From positions 1-14,085 of the forward strand of contig SDWK01000678.1 in assembly GCA_004195335.1 (NCBI GenBank): 14,085 nucleotides of DNA, read 5' to 3'. The stretch's first letter is position 1. Every line of letters starts with the position of its first letter. This DNA is from Shewanella sp. GTDB lineage: Bacteria; Pseudomonadota; Gammaproteobacteria; Enterobacterales; Shewanellaceae. The notes below the pieces were generated by a model that saw nothing but the letters and a program-made list of their open reading frames with translations, was not told where the DNA came from and did not search any database. Positions 1 to 7,703 of the stretch are shown piece by piece. The translations under genes and the position numbers were made by a program.

Positions 1-86
1 GGCAATATCTGCTAGTTGAACTTTTTGTATAAAAACTTGTTTTAGAAGGTCTCGCTAGCCCTGTCTATTTTTATAGCGAAAACGAC

Positions 87-102
87 TGTGATTCATCTCA
101 AG
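87..102 (+). promoter_or_regulatory. CRP-like site
   Basis: TGTGA, six bases, then TCAAG: the left half is a perfect CRP half-site and the right half keeps TCA of TCACA. Serine-use genes in enterics are known to respond to catabolite control, which makes this worth noting. It lies about 380 bp before the sdaC start, far for a class I/II site, so it may be chance. Confidence 0.2.
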
Positions 103-397
103 TTTCACGGTTTGATTGCGGGGTGACCTCTCGAACTGTTGCGTTTCTGAGATATCGCTCGTAACTCGGGGTTAAATCTCTGATTCAAGAATATCACCGA
201 TAGGTAATGGATGTGGTTTCCATGTTAATCACTGGTTCAATCAGGTTGCTGAGGTGGATGAAGTATGAAAATTTAGCACATCATAAATTAGACATTGATC
301 CCAATATCAGCTTGTTCTGAAATTTGATTACAAAACTCGGTTCTAGATCAATTTTTCAGGACTCCATATCTATATTCTGAGCCCGAAATTTGCTCTT

Positions 398-426
398 ACT
401 TCGAAGTGGTCTATTCATTTCGAAGT
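398..426. promoter_or_regulatory. Paired TTCGAAGT palindromes, candidate operator
   Basis: ACTTCGAAGT at 398-407 is a perfect 10-bp palindrome. ATTTCGAAGT at 417-426 repeats it with one change, 19 bp further on, close to two helical turns. The second copy ends 55 bp before the sdaC ATG, where an operator would be expected. The binding protein is not known to me. Confidence 0.4.
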
Positions 427-443
427 TACTGTTTTTACCAAAA

Positions 444-474
444 ACACCCAAGGTGTCATTAGCACCTCAAAGGT
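444..474 (+). promoter_or_regulatory. sdaC: Nested alternative hairpins over the sdaC ribosome binding site
   Basis: Four short segments can pair in competing ways. ACACC (444-448) pairs with GGTGT (452-456) across a 3-base loop. AGGTG (451-455) pairs with CACCT (463-467). ACCT (464-467) pairs with AGGT (471-474), which includes the presumed Shine-Dalgarno AAGG (470-473) eight bases before the ATG at 482. Pairings 1:2 and 3:4 would hide the ribosome binding site, while 2:3 would free it. The stems are only 4-5 bp, so the switch reading is inference. Confidence 0.35.
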
Positions 475-481
475 AACATTT

Positions 482-1753
482 ATGCAAGAAGAAGCGATTA
501 ATACCCAAGTACAAGAAGCTGGCCGTCAGGGTTGGACACGTCAGGATACAACTTGGATGTTGAGTCTATTTGGCACCGCGGTCGGTGCAGGTATTCTTTT
601 CCTACCAATTAATGCCGGTATGGGTGGTTTCTGGCCACTTGTCATGATGGCGATCATTATCGGTCCGATGACTTATTTAGCGCATCGCGGGCTATCTCGA
701 TTTGTCTGCTCTTCACAGAAGCAGGGCAGTGACATTACCCACGTCGTAGAAGAGTATTTTGGTGTTGGCGCAGGTAAAGCGATCACTTTACTGTATTTCT
801 TTGCTATCTTCCCGATTGTATTGATCTATGGTGTAGGTATTACCAACACCATAGACAGTTTCATCGTTAACCAACTTGGTATGGCATCACCACCACGTTG
901 GATTCTATCTGGTGTGCTTATTCTAGGTATGATGTCAGTGATGGTTTCTGGTCAGAAAATCATGTTGAAAGTGACTCAGTTCTTGGTTTATCCACTTGTC
1001 GCTATTTTGGCCTTTATGTCTCTGTACCTTATCCCAAGTTGGAAAATGGATGCTTTGACTCAGGTTCCATCTGTTGGTGGGTTCTTAGGTACAGTCTGGT
1101 TAACGATTCCAGTATTGGTGTTTGCTTTTAACCACTCTCCTGCTATCTCACAGTTTTCTGTCGCCTTAAAGCGTGAGCATGGCGTTAATGCTTCTAAGAA
1201 AGCCGATGTAATACTACGTAACACTAGCATGATGTTGGTTAGTTTCGTGATGTTGTTCGTATTCTCTTGTGTACTGTCATTGTCTCCAGCACAGCTTGCA
1301 GAATCCAAAGCGCAAAACTTACCTATTCTCTCTTATTTGGCTAACGTGCATGCAAGTGGTTTTGTCAGTTACTTTGGTCCTATCATTGCGGTGATTGCCA
1401 TTGTATCGTCTTTCTTCGGTCACTATTTAGGTGCGACAGAAGGTCTGAAGGGCATTATCACTAAGCAATTGCGTAGCAGTAAGAAAGAAGTATCAGATAA
1501 GAAAGTTGATAAGTTTATTCTTGGCTTTATGTTCTTCAGCATCTGGGGTGTTGCCATCATCAACCCAAGCATCTTAGGTATGATTGAAGCGTTGGGTGGT
1601 CCAATCATCGCCGCGATACTTTACCTTATGCCTATGTATGCTATTTACAAGGTACCAGCACTTAAAGCGTACCGTGGTCGTATTAGCAACGTCTTCGTTG
1701 TGATTGCTGGCCTATTAGCGATGACGGCTATCCTGTTTGGTATGTTGTCTTAA
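482..1753 (+). CDS. sdaC: Serine transporter, HAAAP family (SdaC-like)
   Basis: Inner-membrane secondary transporter of the hydroxy/aromatic amino acid permease family, predicted to import L-serine with a proton. At 423 residues it is close to E. coli SdaC. The N-terminus is cytoplasmic and polar. The first membrane helix carries the typical [12 protein letters not shown] run at residues 31-42, and hydrophobic segments follow to the C-terminus, consistent with the family's eleven helices. The ATG is preceded by AAGG at 470-473. The next gene, 80 bp downstream, is an L-serine ammonia-lyase, which matches the enteric sdaCB arrangement and supports serine rather than threonine or an aromatic substrate. 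The family and context are strong; the exact ion coupling is inferred. Confidence 0.93.
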   Translation: MQEEAINTQVQEAGRQGWTRQDTTWMLSLFGTAVGAGILFLPINAGMGGFWPLVMMAIIIGPMTYLAHRGLSRFVCSSQKQGSDITHVVEEYFGVGAGKAITLLYFFAIFPIVLIYGVGITNTIDSFIVNQLGMASPPRWILSGVLILGMMSVMVSGQKIMLKVTQFLVYPLVAILAFMSLYLIPSWKMDALTQVPSVGGFLGTVWLTIPVLVFAFNHSPAISQFSVALKREHGVNASKKADVILRNTSMMLVSFVMLFVFSCVLSLSPAQLAESKAQNLPILSYLANVHASGFVSYFGPIIAVIAIVSSFFGHYLGATEGLKGIITKQLRSSKKEVSDKKVDKFILGFMFFSIWGVAIINPSILGMIEALGGPIIAAILYLMPMYAIYKVPALKAYRGRISNVFVVIAGLLAMTAILFGMLS

Positions 1754-1774
1754 GTAAGATTTTTCAAGATTGAC

Positions 1775-1811
1775 GGAAAGGGTCAGCACCGAATGGGTGC
1801 TGACCCTTTCC
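1775..1811 (+). repeat. 16-bp perfect hairpin between sdaC and the serine lyase gene
   Basis: GGAAAGGGTCAGCACC (1775-1790) and its exact reverse complement (1796-1811) surround a 5-base loop, starting 22 bases after the sdaC stop. The following bases lack a T-run, so this is not a standard intrinsic terminator. A transcript-stabilising or processing hairpin that sets the ratio of the two products is the likelier role. Confidence 0.75.
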
Positions 1812-1833
1812 TGCTTTATAGGGAGTATTTATT

Positions 1834-3201
1834 ATGTTTAGCGCATTTGATATTTTTAAGATAGGTGTGGGTCCATCGAGTTCACACACTGTCGGGCCGA
1901 TGAAGGCCGCCAAAGAGTTTATCGATGAGTTACGCCAACGTGGTGATATGGCACAAGTGACGCGTGTCAGTGTCGATATTTACGGTTCGCTTTCGCTTAC
2001 GGGCAAAGGCCACCATACCGATACCGCAATCTTAATGGGACTCGGTGGCAACCTTCCTGCGACTGTCGATATTGAAGCCATTCCAGAGTTTATTCGTCAA
2101 GTTGAATTGACTGAGACTTTACCTCTAGGCAGAGAAGCCCAAAGTGTGGCATTTCCTACAGGTTCGGTGACGTTCCATGCACATGCACTGCCTTTACATG
2201 AAAATGGCATGTCGATCCATGCTTGGATTGGAGATAACTGTGCATTCTCTAAGACTTACTACTCGACAGGTGGAGGGTTTATTGTCGATGAAGAGCACTT
2301 CGGTTTAACCGCAGTCGATGAGGTGAGCGTGCCTTATTCGTTTGATTTTGCCTTTGATCTGCTTGAGATTTGCAAGCGAGAAGGGCTAAGTATCAGTGCC
2401 GTTATGATGGCCAATGAGAAGGCCTTCAATAGCGAAGAGGTCATCTATGAAGGCTTTGGTGCCATTTGGGACACCATGAAGGCGGGTATCGAAAGAGGTT
2501 GTCAGACTGAGGGCGTATTAGCGGGTCCCCTTAGGGTTCCTCGCCGTGCGCCAGCACTTTACCGTCAGTTAGTCACGAGTGAGCGTCACTCTACCGATCC
2601 TATGGTCATTCTTGATTGGGTGAACATGTTTGCATTGGCTGTGAGTGAAGAAAATGCGGCTGGTGGACGAGTGGTGACTTCACCGACTAACGGTGCAGCA
2701 GGCATCATCCCCGCAGTGATGGCCTACTATGACAAGTTTGTTCAGCCTATGACTAAGCAAGAATACACGCGCTTTTACTTAGCCGCGTCAGCGATCGGTA
2801 ACCTATATAAGCGTAACGCGTCTATCTCAGGTGCCGAAGTGGGCTGTCAGGGTGAAGTTGGTGTGGCATGTTCTATGGCTGCAGCGGGTTTAGCCGAGAT
2901 AATGGGCGCGACAGCGGTTCAGGTTTGTATCGCGGCCGAGATCGGTATGGAGCATAACTTGGGCTTAACTTGCGACCCGGTTGGCGGGCAAGTTCAAGTG
3001 CCTTGTATCGAGCGCAATGCGATTGCATCTGTTAAGGCGATTAACTCGACTCGCATGGCGATGCGCCGTAGTAGCGAACCGACTGTGAGCCTGGATAAGG
3101 TTATCGAGACCATGTATGAGACGGGTAAGGATATGCATGTAAAGTATCGCGAAACCAGTCAAGGTGGTTTAGCGATAAAAATAACCAGTATCTGTGCCTG
3201 A
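1834..3201 (+). CDS. sdaA: L-serine ammonia-lyase, single-chain [4Fe-4S] type
   Basis: Cytoplasmic enzyme converting L-serine to pyruvate and ammonia. The 455-residue length matches the single-polypeptide iron-sulfur family (E. coli SdaA/SdaB). The N-terminal beta-domain begins with the family motif [12 protein letters not shown] at residues 11-22. The catalytic alpha-domain has cluster-binding Cys338, Cys380 and Cys391; this 42/11 spacing is the same as in the Legionella pneumophila enzyme. Cys454 is the penultimate residue, where the family places a C-terminal cysteine that inserts into the active site as a fourth cluster ligand. GGGAG at 1821-1825 is a good ribosome binding site eight bases before the ATG. 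The gene follows sdaC and is ended by a terminator. The symbol sdaB would be equally fair, because adjacency to sdaC resembles enteric sdaCB. Confidence 0.95.
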   Translation: MFSAFDIFKIGVGPSSSHTVGPMKAAKEFIDELRQRGDMAQVTRVSVDIYGSLSLTGKGHHTDTAILMGLGGNLPATVDIEAIPEFIRQVELTETLPLGREAQSVAFPTGSVTFHAHALPLHENGMSIHAWIGDNCAFSKTYYSTGGGFIVDEEHFGLTAVDEVSVPYSFDFAFDLLEICKREGLSISAVMMANEKAFNSEEVIYEGFGAIWDTMKAGIERGCQTEGVLAGPLRVPRRAPALYRQLVTSERHSTDPMVILDWVNMFALAVSEENAAGGRVVTSPTNGAAGIIPAVMAYYDKFVQPMTKQEYTRFYLAASAIGNLYKRNASISGAEVGCQGEVGVACSMAAAGLAEIMGATAVQVCIAAEIGMEHNLGLTCDPVGGQVQVPCIERNAIASVKAINSTRMAMRRSSEPTVSLDKVIETMYETGKDMHVKYRETSQGGLAIKITSICA

Positions 3202-3230
3202 TCCTCTAGCCGGATAGGGGTATTGCCGAT

Positions 3231-3257
3231 AAAGGCCATCGTTTGATGGCCTTTTTT
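3231..3257 (+). terminator. Intrinsic terminator after the serine lyase gene
   Basis: AAAGGCCATC (3231-3240), a GTTT loop, then GATGGCCTTT completes a 10-bp stem running into six Ts at 3252-3257, 30 bases after the stop. A weaker hairpin, CCTCTA (3203-3208) with TAGGGG (3215-3220), precedes it. The T-run overlaps the stop codon of the convergent EAL gene. In the other direction the T-run is short and interrupted. Confidence 0.88.
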
Positions 3258-4791
3258 ATCTGTTGTTTTGCCGATAGAAGTCGATTAACTCAGATTTCGC
3301 CATTGGTTGGGCGTAATAGAACCCCTGAATGAGCGTAACGCCTTTTCCCGCGAGATAGTCTACCTGGGCTTTGGTTTCTACCCCTTCGGCAATCATCTCT
3401 AAATTCGCTTTATGACCGAAGGCGATAATCGCATCGAGCACGCTGCACTTTAGATCGTCGGTACCAATCGTATCGATAAACATCTTGTCTATCTTTATGC
3501 TTTTCACTCCCAATCTTTGCAAGTAACTAAAGCCCCCATATCCCGTGCCAAAATCATCGAGCTTTACCCCGTTACAATAGTGAGAGACTAGTTGGATTTC
3601 AGATTCGGCTCGTTTGAATTGTTTAATCTGCTCGCGTTCAGTTAGCTCGAAACTCAGCCGTTTTATCAGATCATTGTTGCGGTCTTTGAGCCAAGGAGAG
3701 AGTAAGCCTTGCTCCAGATGCTTAGCGACGATATTAACACTGACCCAGCCAGTTAACTCAGCCAGATCTTGATAGACCTGATCTAAAAGGTTATCGGTAA
3801 TGGCAATAATCAGGTTGTTCTCCTCGGCGTAAGGAATAAATTGCCCAGGAGGTATTAGGCTCATGTCTTTTAGCCGCCATCTTATGAGTACTTCCTGCCC
3901 TACGATCTTACCCGTTTTACTATTAATAATGGGCTGGTAGTAGGGGATAAATTCATTATTACTCAGTGCTGAAATGATCATGCCTTTGAGAGAGGATTTG
4001 GAGGAACACCAACTCCAAAAAATAATATTTAACAAGATAGCAATGATGAAACTCGCGATATAGAGGTAAGTATCGACCTCCTCTTCGAGCTCTTGATAGA
4101 GTCTGTCACCCGCGTGCAAGGTGATGATGTAGTCTTTATTGGAGTACTGACTCCCTGTCGAGTAATGATGATCCTTCTGTTGTAACTCCTTTTCTCCACG
4201 GATCATGGTAGGAAGGCCTGCGATTGAGTATTCGAGTTGATAGCAATCGGCGCACTCTGAATCCAGATAATTATTGAGAATGCGGCTGTTGATCACTGTG
4301 AGTAATCTATGCTCTCCATAGGTTTGAACTAAAATGGTCTCTCTCCTCTGTGACAGGGGACTAATCGTCGAGGCCAAGGTGATGTTATGTTTAGCGACAA
4401 AAATAGTGGGGCTCATATTCTGAATGACGGCGGGCCCAAAATTTGAACATTTTTCACCGTTGCTAAGTTCGAGTTGAATGACTCTGACATAGAGAGGAGT
4501 GAAGTCTTGGCTGCTGAGTATTGCAAGATCGTCTGCTTCGCAGTCAAAATTGAGTTTCTGCATCAACCTACTTTTCTGAAGGCTTGAAGTTTCGAGCAGA
4601 TTTATTTGAAAGAATACGTGCTTGAATACATCTTTAACGTGTGAATTAACGCTGTAGTTCACGAAGGCTGGCTCTGCCGGGAGCAGAATGGCAAATGGGG
4701 CAACAAAAAGTAATATGGAAACCAGCCACTGATATTTTTTTATCTGTAGCAGAGATAAAGTCTGTTTTTTGAGTCGCTTTAAGTGTCGCAT
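3256..4791 (-). CDS. Membrane-bound c-di-GMP phosphodiesterase, CSS-motif periplasmic domain plus EAL domain
   Basis: Predicted to hydrolyse cyclic di-GMP to pGpG at the cytoplasmic face of the inner membrane. Numbering from the ATG at 4791 (511 residues): membrane helix about 21-39, periplasmic sensor about 40-240, second helix about 242-262, EAL domain about 278-505. The sensor has Cys84 and Cys115, the latter in NGEKCSNFG, a variant of the CSS motif whose cysteines form a redox-controlled disulfide in E. coli relatives. A further pair, Cys180 and Cys183, is present. In the EAL domain the signature reads EVL, but Glu300, Asn353, Glu382, Asp412/Asp413, Lys433, Glu469 and Gln489 are all kept, so activity is expected. 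A TTG start at 4806 would add five residues; neither start has a strong ribosome binding site. The gene is convergent with the serine operon and lies downstream of the acetyltransferase on the same strand. Confidence 0.9.
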   Translation of the reverse strand: MRHLKRLKKQTLSLLQIKKYQWLVSILLFVAPFAILLPAEPAFVNYSVNSHVKDVFKHVFFQINLLETSSLQKSRLMQKLNFDCEADDLAILSSQDFTPLYVRVIQLELSNGEKCSNFGPAVIQNMSPTIFVAKHNITLASTISPLSQRRETILVQTYGEHRLLTVINSRILNNYLDSECADCYQLEYSIAGLPTMIRGEKELQQKDHHYSTGSQYSNKDYIITLHAGDRLYQELEEEVDTYLYIASFIIAILLNIIFWSWCSSKSSLKGMIISALSNNEFIPYYQPIINSKTGKIVGQEVLIRWRLKDMSLIPPGQFIPYAEENNLIIAITDNLLDQVYQDLAELTGWVSVNIVAKHLEQGLLSPWLKDRNNDLIKRLSFELTEREQIKQFKRAESEIQLVSHYCNGVKLDDFGTGYGGFSYLQRLGVKSIKIDKMFIDTIGTDDLKCSVLDAIIAFGHKANLEMIAEGVETKAQVDYLAGKGVTLIQGFYYAQPMAKSELIDFYRQNNR

Positions 4792-4882
4792 ATTGCATTC
4801 TGACAAGGAATTCTAGGGGGCATGATAGCCGATATTTATGAAGTGTGTTAGTACTTATTAACACTGTTATTTGTTGGTTTTT

Positions 4883-5001
4883 TTGTGATTTTTATTTTTA
4901 TTGATGTATTGTCGGCTGAAGGGAGTAAATCTTGCTGGAGAAACATGGAGAAACAGATAGGCGTTCCCAGGGGATGTAACCTGAGAACACTGTCCTTTTT
5001 T
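4883..5001 (+). other. Possible small RNA or structured spacer between EAL and GNAT genes
   Basis: On the plus strand TTGTGA (4883-4888), 18 bases, then TATTGT (4907-4912) is a modest promoter match. About 50 bases past the likely start there is an inverted repeat, GTTCCCAGG (4963-4971) and CCTGAGAAC (4980-4988), with one mismatch; a T-run follows at 4996-5001. A GGAGAAACA direct repeat precedes it (4937-4945 and 4947-4955). This could be an RNA of about 80 nt. Against it, the stem is separated from the T-run by seven bases. On the minus strand the same repeat pairs better, through a G-U pair, and would lie in the EAL gene's leader. Confidence 0.22.
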
Positions 5002-5443
5002 ATTTCTCTTCGTACATCAGATAGTAACTCTGCTCCATGCCAAGAGCCTGGTAAGTTTGTTGAGCCTTACTGTTCTCCTGTTCGACATAGAGTCTGAAGC
5101 TTGCAGCTCCTCCCTTCTCTTCGGCGATATCTTTCACCGCTTGATAGAGTTTACCGTAGATCCCCTGACGACGGTTTTCAGGACGAATGTAGACACTCTG
5201 GATCCAGTAGTAGTCCTTCGCTCTCCAATCACTCCACTCGAATGTGACCATGAGTGAACCGACGATTTCATTGTCTACCTCAGCGACCAGATAGAAACCT
5301 TTTTCGGGTTGAGTCAGTAAGGTGTTCACGCCTTTTTTGAGTAAGTTGCCATCTAATGCAAGCTCTTCAGTTTCCATGGCCATGGCTTGGTTAAACTGAA
5401 TTAAATCATTAAGGTCTGACTGTTGGCCTTTTCTTATTTTCAT
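5000..5443 (-). CDS. GNAT family N-acetyltransferase
   Basis: Cytoplasmic single-domain acetyltransferase that should move an acetyl group from acetyl-CoA to a small amine or a protein; the substrate cannot be read from sequence. The 147 residues are of normal single-domain length. Motif A, the acetyl-CoA pyrophosphate loop, spans residues 84-101 with RRQGIYGKLY; motif B has Asn124 and Tyr131 before ALGM. The central SLMVTFEWSDWR segment fits a widespread family of small acetyltransferases. The ATG at 5443 is chosen because GGAG lies six bases before it (plus-strand 5450-5453), whereas the upstream in-frame ATG at 5455 overlaps that site. It may be co-transcribed with the EAL gene 208 bp downstream, but no functional link is visible. 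Confidence 0.88.
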   Translation of the reverse strand: MKIRKGQQSDLNDLIQFNQAMAMETEELALDGNLLKKGVNTLLTQPEKGFYLVAEVDNEIVGSLMVTFEWSDWRAKDYYWIQSVYIRPENRRQGIYGKLYQAVKDIAEEKGGAASFRLYVEQENSKAQQTYQALGMEQSYYLMYEEK

Positions 5444-5526
5444 TATCGACTCCATTTTTTCGAATACTTTAGCATGTTACCCGAGCACCTGTTGAACTTT
5501 TATATTGGCTGCGGTATTAAGCCATC

Positions 5527-5555
5527 TTGTCTTTTTTATTCGACTAAAGTCTAAC
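5527..5555 (+). promoter_or_regulatory. Candidate sigma-70 promoter for the 120-residue protein
   Basis: TTGTCT (5527-5532), 17 bases, then TCTAAC (5550-5555), four matches of six in each hexamer. It lies about 44 bp before the ATG at 5599, in the divergent spacer with the acetyltransferase gene. The match is moderate. Confidence 0.3.
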
Positions 5556-5598
5556 TCTGCTAAACTTTTTAGTAGAAAGGTAAGAGCTGGAGGTGCTT

Positions 5599-5961
5599 AT
5601 GGCCGCGATTCACCATAAATATCGTGTACATCGTAATTTGAACGGAAAATCGATAACTAACAGCCATGAGCGAATGGCTAATACAAGTCATAATCGGGGA
5701 GGGAGTCGCTGTCATAAAGAGCATATTTTTGGTTATGAAGGAAATAAAGTCATCCATTTTCTGCTAACAATATTCACTTTAGGTCTGTGGGGATTAGTAT
5801 GGTGGTGGTTAATTTTAAAATCAGAAGGCAAGAGCGATCAATTCTTTCGTGGTTTCGATGATGCGTACTGGAGTTATTTAATTGAGAGAGAACAACCTCC
5901 GGCCGCACTGCATAAAATGAAATTTGATAACGATGACTGCAACGGATTTTTCGATGCTTGA
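5599..5961 (+). CDS. Unknown 120-residue protein with one Trp-rich membrane segment
   Basis: No function recognised. The polar N-terminal part (residues 1-49) is rich in His, Asn and Arg and contains Cys38. Residues 50-73 form one strongly hydrophobic segment with four tryptophans. Its H-F-L-L-T-x-x-T-x-G-L-W-x-x-V-W pattern is familiar from a membrane segment shared by many small bacterial and phage proteins. The acidic C-terminus (residues 74-120) ends in DNDDCNGFFDA. An inner-membrane location is inferred. The ATG at 5599 has GGAGG at 5589-5593 with five bases between; a GTG two codons earlier overlaps that site and is rejected. It stands alone between the divergent acetyltransferase gene and the symporter gene. 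Real coding status is likely because of the strong ribosome binding site and normal composition. Confidence 0.72.
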   Translation: MAAIHHKYRVHRNLNGKSITNSHERMANTSHNRGGSRCHKEHIFGYEGNKVIHFLLTIFTLGLWGLVWWWLILKSEGKSDQFFRGFDDAYWSYLIEREQPPAALHKMKFDNDDCNGFFDA

Positions 5962-6279
5962 TGCATGACCCGAGTTTAGGTTATCTATCACTTTGTTTTA
6001 TACTTATTGTCATTCCTGCTCGATGCTGTTTCGGGTTTGTTGCACTCTTGAGTGCATGATGAACTGACGCTTAACTTTCCTTATCTGGTAGGAGCTGCAA
6101 GCCTTCTCTGCTTGATATTGATCACTCTTGATTATTACGAGCTGTGGTAAAATATTGCTCGTTTTAGTTTGATCCATTAGTCGCCCGGTAAACTACGCTT
6201 TCGAGCCAGTTTCATGGTTAGCCTCTTCAAATTGATACATCCAAAACTCTATCGCTTTCTACACTCAAGGTTGAAAATC
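5962..6279 (+). promoter_or_regulatory. Regulatory spacer before the symporter gene
   Basis: No gene is visible in these 318 bases. TGCACTC (6041-6047) and GAGTGCA (6050-6056) are perfect arms around TT, a compact operator-like palindrome. CAAGC (6098-6102) pairs with GCTTG (6110-6114). An extended -10 element, TGGTAAAAT, lies at 6145-6153, with only a poor -35 at sensible spacing. These suggest a regulated promoter starting near 6160 with an untranslated leader of about 120 nt. Confidence 0.4.
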
Positions 6280-7629
6280 ATGTCGGAACAAAAATCATCG
6301 ATCGTTGGCCGTGTCTGGTCACGCTGGATGTCAGTGCCTCTTTGGCTACAAATTCTTATCGGTATGCTTTTAGGTATTGCCACTGGGCTCGGTTTAGGCG
6401 AACAAGCGATTGTACTAAAGCCGATAGGCACGCTTTTTGTTAATACCATTAAGATGTTGATTGTTCCGTTGGTATTTTGTTCTCTTATTGTGGGGGTCAC
6501 CTCCATGCAAGATACCGCTAAGATGGGAAGAATCGGTTTTAAATCTTTTGTTTTTTATCTTGGTACCACTTCGATAGCGATCACCTTAGGGTTGGCCGTA
6601 GGACACCTGATGCAGCCAGGGGCAGGTCTGGGTATGCAGGCCGATTCAAACCTTGCCGCGGTCAAAGAGGTTCCCTCAGTGATGGAGACCTTAATCAATA
6701 TTATCCCGACTAATCCTATTGCAGCATTAGCGAATGGACAGATTTTGCAAGTGATCGTGTTTGCGGTCGCCTTAGGTATCGCTTTAGTCTTGATAGGCGA
6801 TCATGGTAAACCGGCCATCAAGGTGTTTGAGAGCTTAGCTGAGGCCATGTACAAATTGACCGATATGATCATGAAGCTGGCCCCTTATGGTGTATTTGGC
6901 TTGATGGCTTGGGTGGCGGGTCAATATGGTATTGAGATGTTACTGCCATTGATAAAAGTCATTGTTGCCGTCTATATCGGTTGCATCATACACGTCCTGG
7001 GTTTTTACAGTGTTGTGTTGAGTGTATTTGCAAAGCTCAATCCTGTGCAGTTCTTTAAGGGGATCAGTAACGCATTGGCAGTGGCATATACCACATCAAG
7101 CTCCGCGGGAACCTTGCCTGCCAGCATGAAATGCGCCAGTGAGTCTTTAGGGATTAATAAGAAAATATCCAGTTTTGTTTTGCCACTGGGGACAACCATC
7201 AATATGGATGGAACCGCACTCTATCAAGGGGTCACAGCCTTGTTTGTGGCACAGGCCTTTGGTATTGACCTGACTTGGGTTGATTACATCACCATTGTTC
7301 TCACCGCCACGCTCGCATCTATTGGCACTGCTGGTGTGCCTGGAGCAGGTTTGGTGATGCTGACTTTAGTACTGACAACCGTTGGTTTACCTCTGGAAGG
7401 GGTGGCGTTAATTGCCGGTATTGATAGGATTTTGGATATGGCTCGCACCGTTGTAAACGTATCGGGCGATTTAGTGGCGACGACAATCATCGCCAAATCG
7501 GAGGGTGAGCTCAATATTGAACATTATAATGCTGATATCGAGCAAAGTGCATTGATAGCAGAAGAGTTATCCATACAAGATAGTGATACATCGATGAATA
7601 GCGGACTCAATGCAGCGGAACGCGGGTAG
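6280..7629 (+). CDS. Dicarboxylate/amino acid:cation symporter (DAACS family)
   Basis: Inner-membrane sodium- or proton-coupled importer of acidic amino acids or C4-dicarboxylates, 449 residues from the ATG at 6280. Family landmarks of the GltPh fold are in order: serine-rich TSSSAG of hairpin 1 at about 272-277; NMDGT sodium motif at 308-312; SIGTAGVPGAG of hairpin 2 at about 347-357; and helix 8 with Asp382, Asp386, Arg389, Thr390, Asn393 and Asp397, at the GltPh spacing. Arg389 is the residue that binds the substrate side-chain carboxylate, favouring glutamate, aspartate or a dicarboxylate over neutral amino acids. The tail after residue 410 is polar and acidic. An ATG at 6214 would add 22 residues without improving the match; AAGG at 6267-6270 supports 6280. 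It appears to be a single-gene unit. Confidence 0.92.
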   Translation: MSEQKSSIVGRVWSRWMSVPLWLQILIGMLLGIATGLGLGEQAIVLKPIGTLFVNTIKMLIVPLVFCSLIVGVTSMQDTAKMGRIGFKSFVFYLGTTSIAITLGLAVGHLMQPGAGLGMQADSNLAAVKEVPSVMETLINIIPTNPIAALANGQILQVIVFAVALGIALVLIGDHGKPAIKVFESLAEAMYKLTDMIMKLAPYGVFGLMAWVAGQYGIEMLLPLIKVIVAVYIGCIIHVLGFYSVVLSVFAKLNPVQFFKGISNALAVAYTTSSSAGTLPASMKCASESLGINKKISSFVLPLGTTINMDGTALYQGVTALFVAQAFGIDLTWVDYITIVLTATLASIGTAGVPGAGLVMLTLVLTTVGLPLEGVALIAGIDRILDMARTVVNVSGDLVATTIIAKSEGELNIEHYNADIEQSALIAEELSIQDSDTSMNSGLNAAERG

Positions 7630-7653
7630 TAGAGAAGCTTAGTATTGAGAGTG

Positions 7654-7680
7654 AAAAAACCGCCAAATGGCGGTTTTTTT
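7654..7680. terminator. Bidirectional intrinsic terminator
   Basis: AAAAAACCGCC (7654-7664), loop AAAT, then GGCGG followed by seven Ts (7674-7680). The A-run on the left acts as a T-run for the opposite strand, so it can stop both the symporter transcript (stop at 7629) and the convergent lipoprotein transcript (stop at 7704). Confidence 0.93.
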
Positions 7681-7703
7681 GAATAAACGAAATCAGTTTT
7701 TGA

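Larger units (their letters stand above)
1..481. other. Intergenic region upstream of sdaC, no gene seen
   Basis: No reading frame of useful length enters or starts here on either strand; every frame is closed within the first 70 bases or so. It holds a 6-bp inverted repeat (TCGCTA at 52-57 with TAGCGA at 74-79), a CRP-like sequence at 87-102, scattered TTGAT/ATCAA elements (295, 314, 347), two TTCGAAGT palindromes near 398-426 and a set of nested small hairpins at 444-474. No convincing -35/-10 pair was found, so the sdaC promoter is not placed. The length suggests substantial regulation or remains of an older gene. Confidence 0.6.

Noticed and set aside
295..310. FNR-like TTGAT...ATCAG before sdaC
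   Set aside because: The spacer is six bases rather than the four needed for an FNR box.
898..1608. Small open frames on both strands inside sdaC
   Set aside because: They overlap a strongly supported transporter gene, have unlikely protein sequences and no ribosome binding sites.
4646..4864. 72-residue minus-strand frame at the start of the EAL gene
   Set aside because: It overlaps the EAL protein's N-terminus in another frame, and the first membrane helix of the real gene explains the coding signal.
4885..5097. 70-residue plus-strand frame between the EAL and GNAT genes
   Set aside because: Its second half is antisense to the acetyltransferase gene and it has no family resemblance or ribosome binding site.
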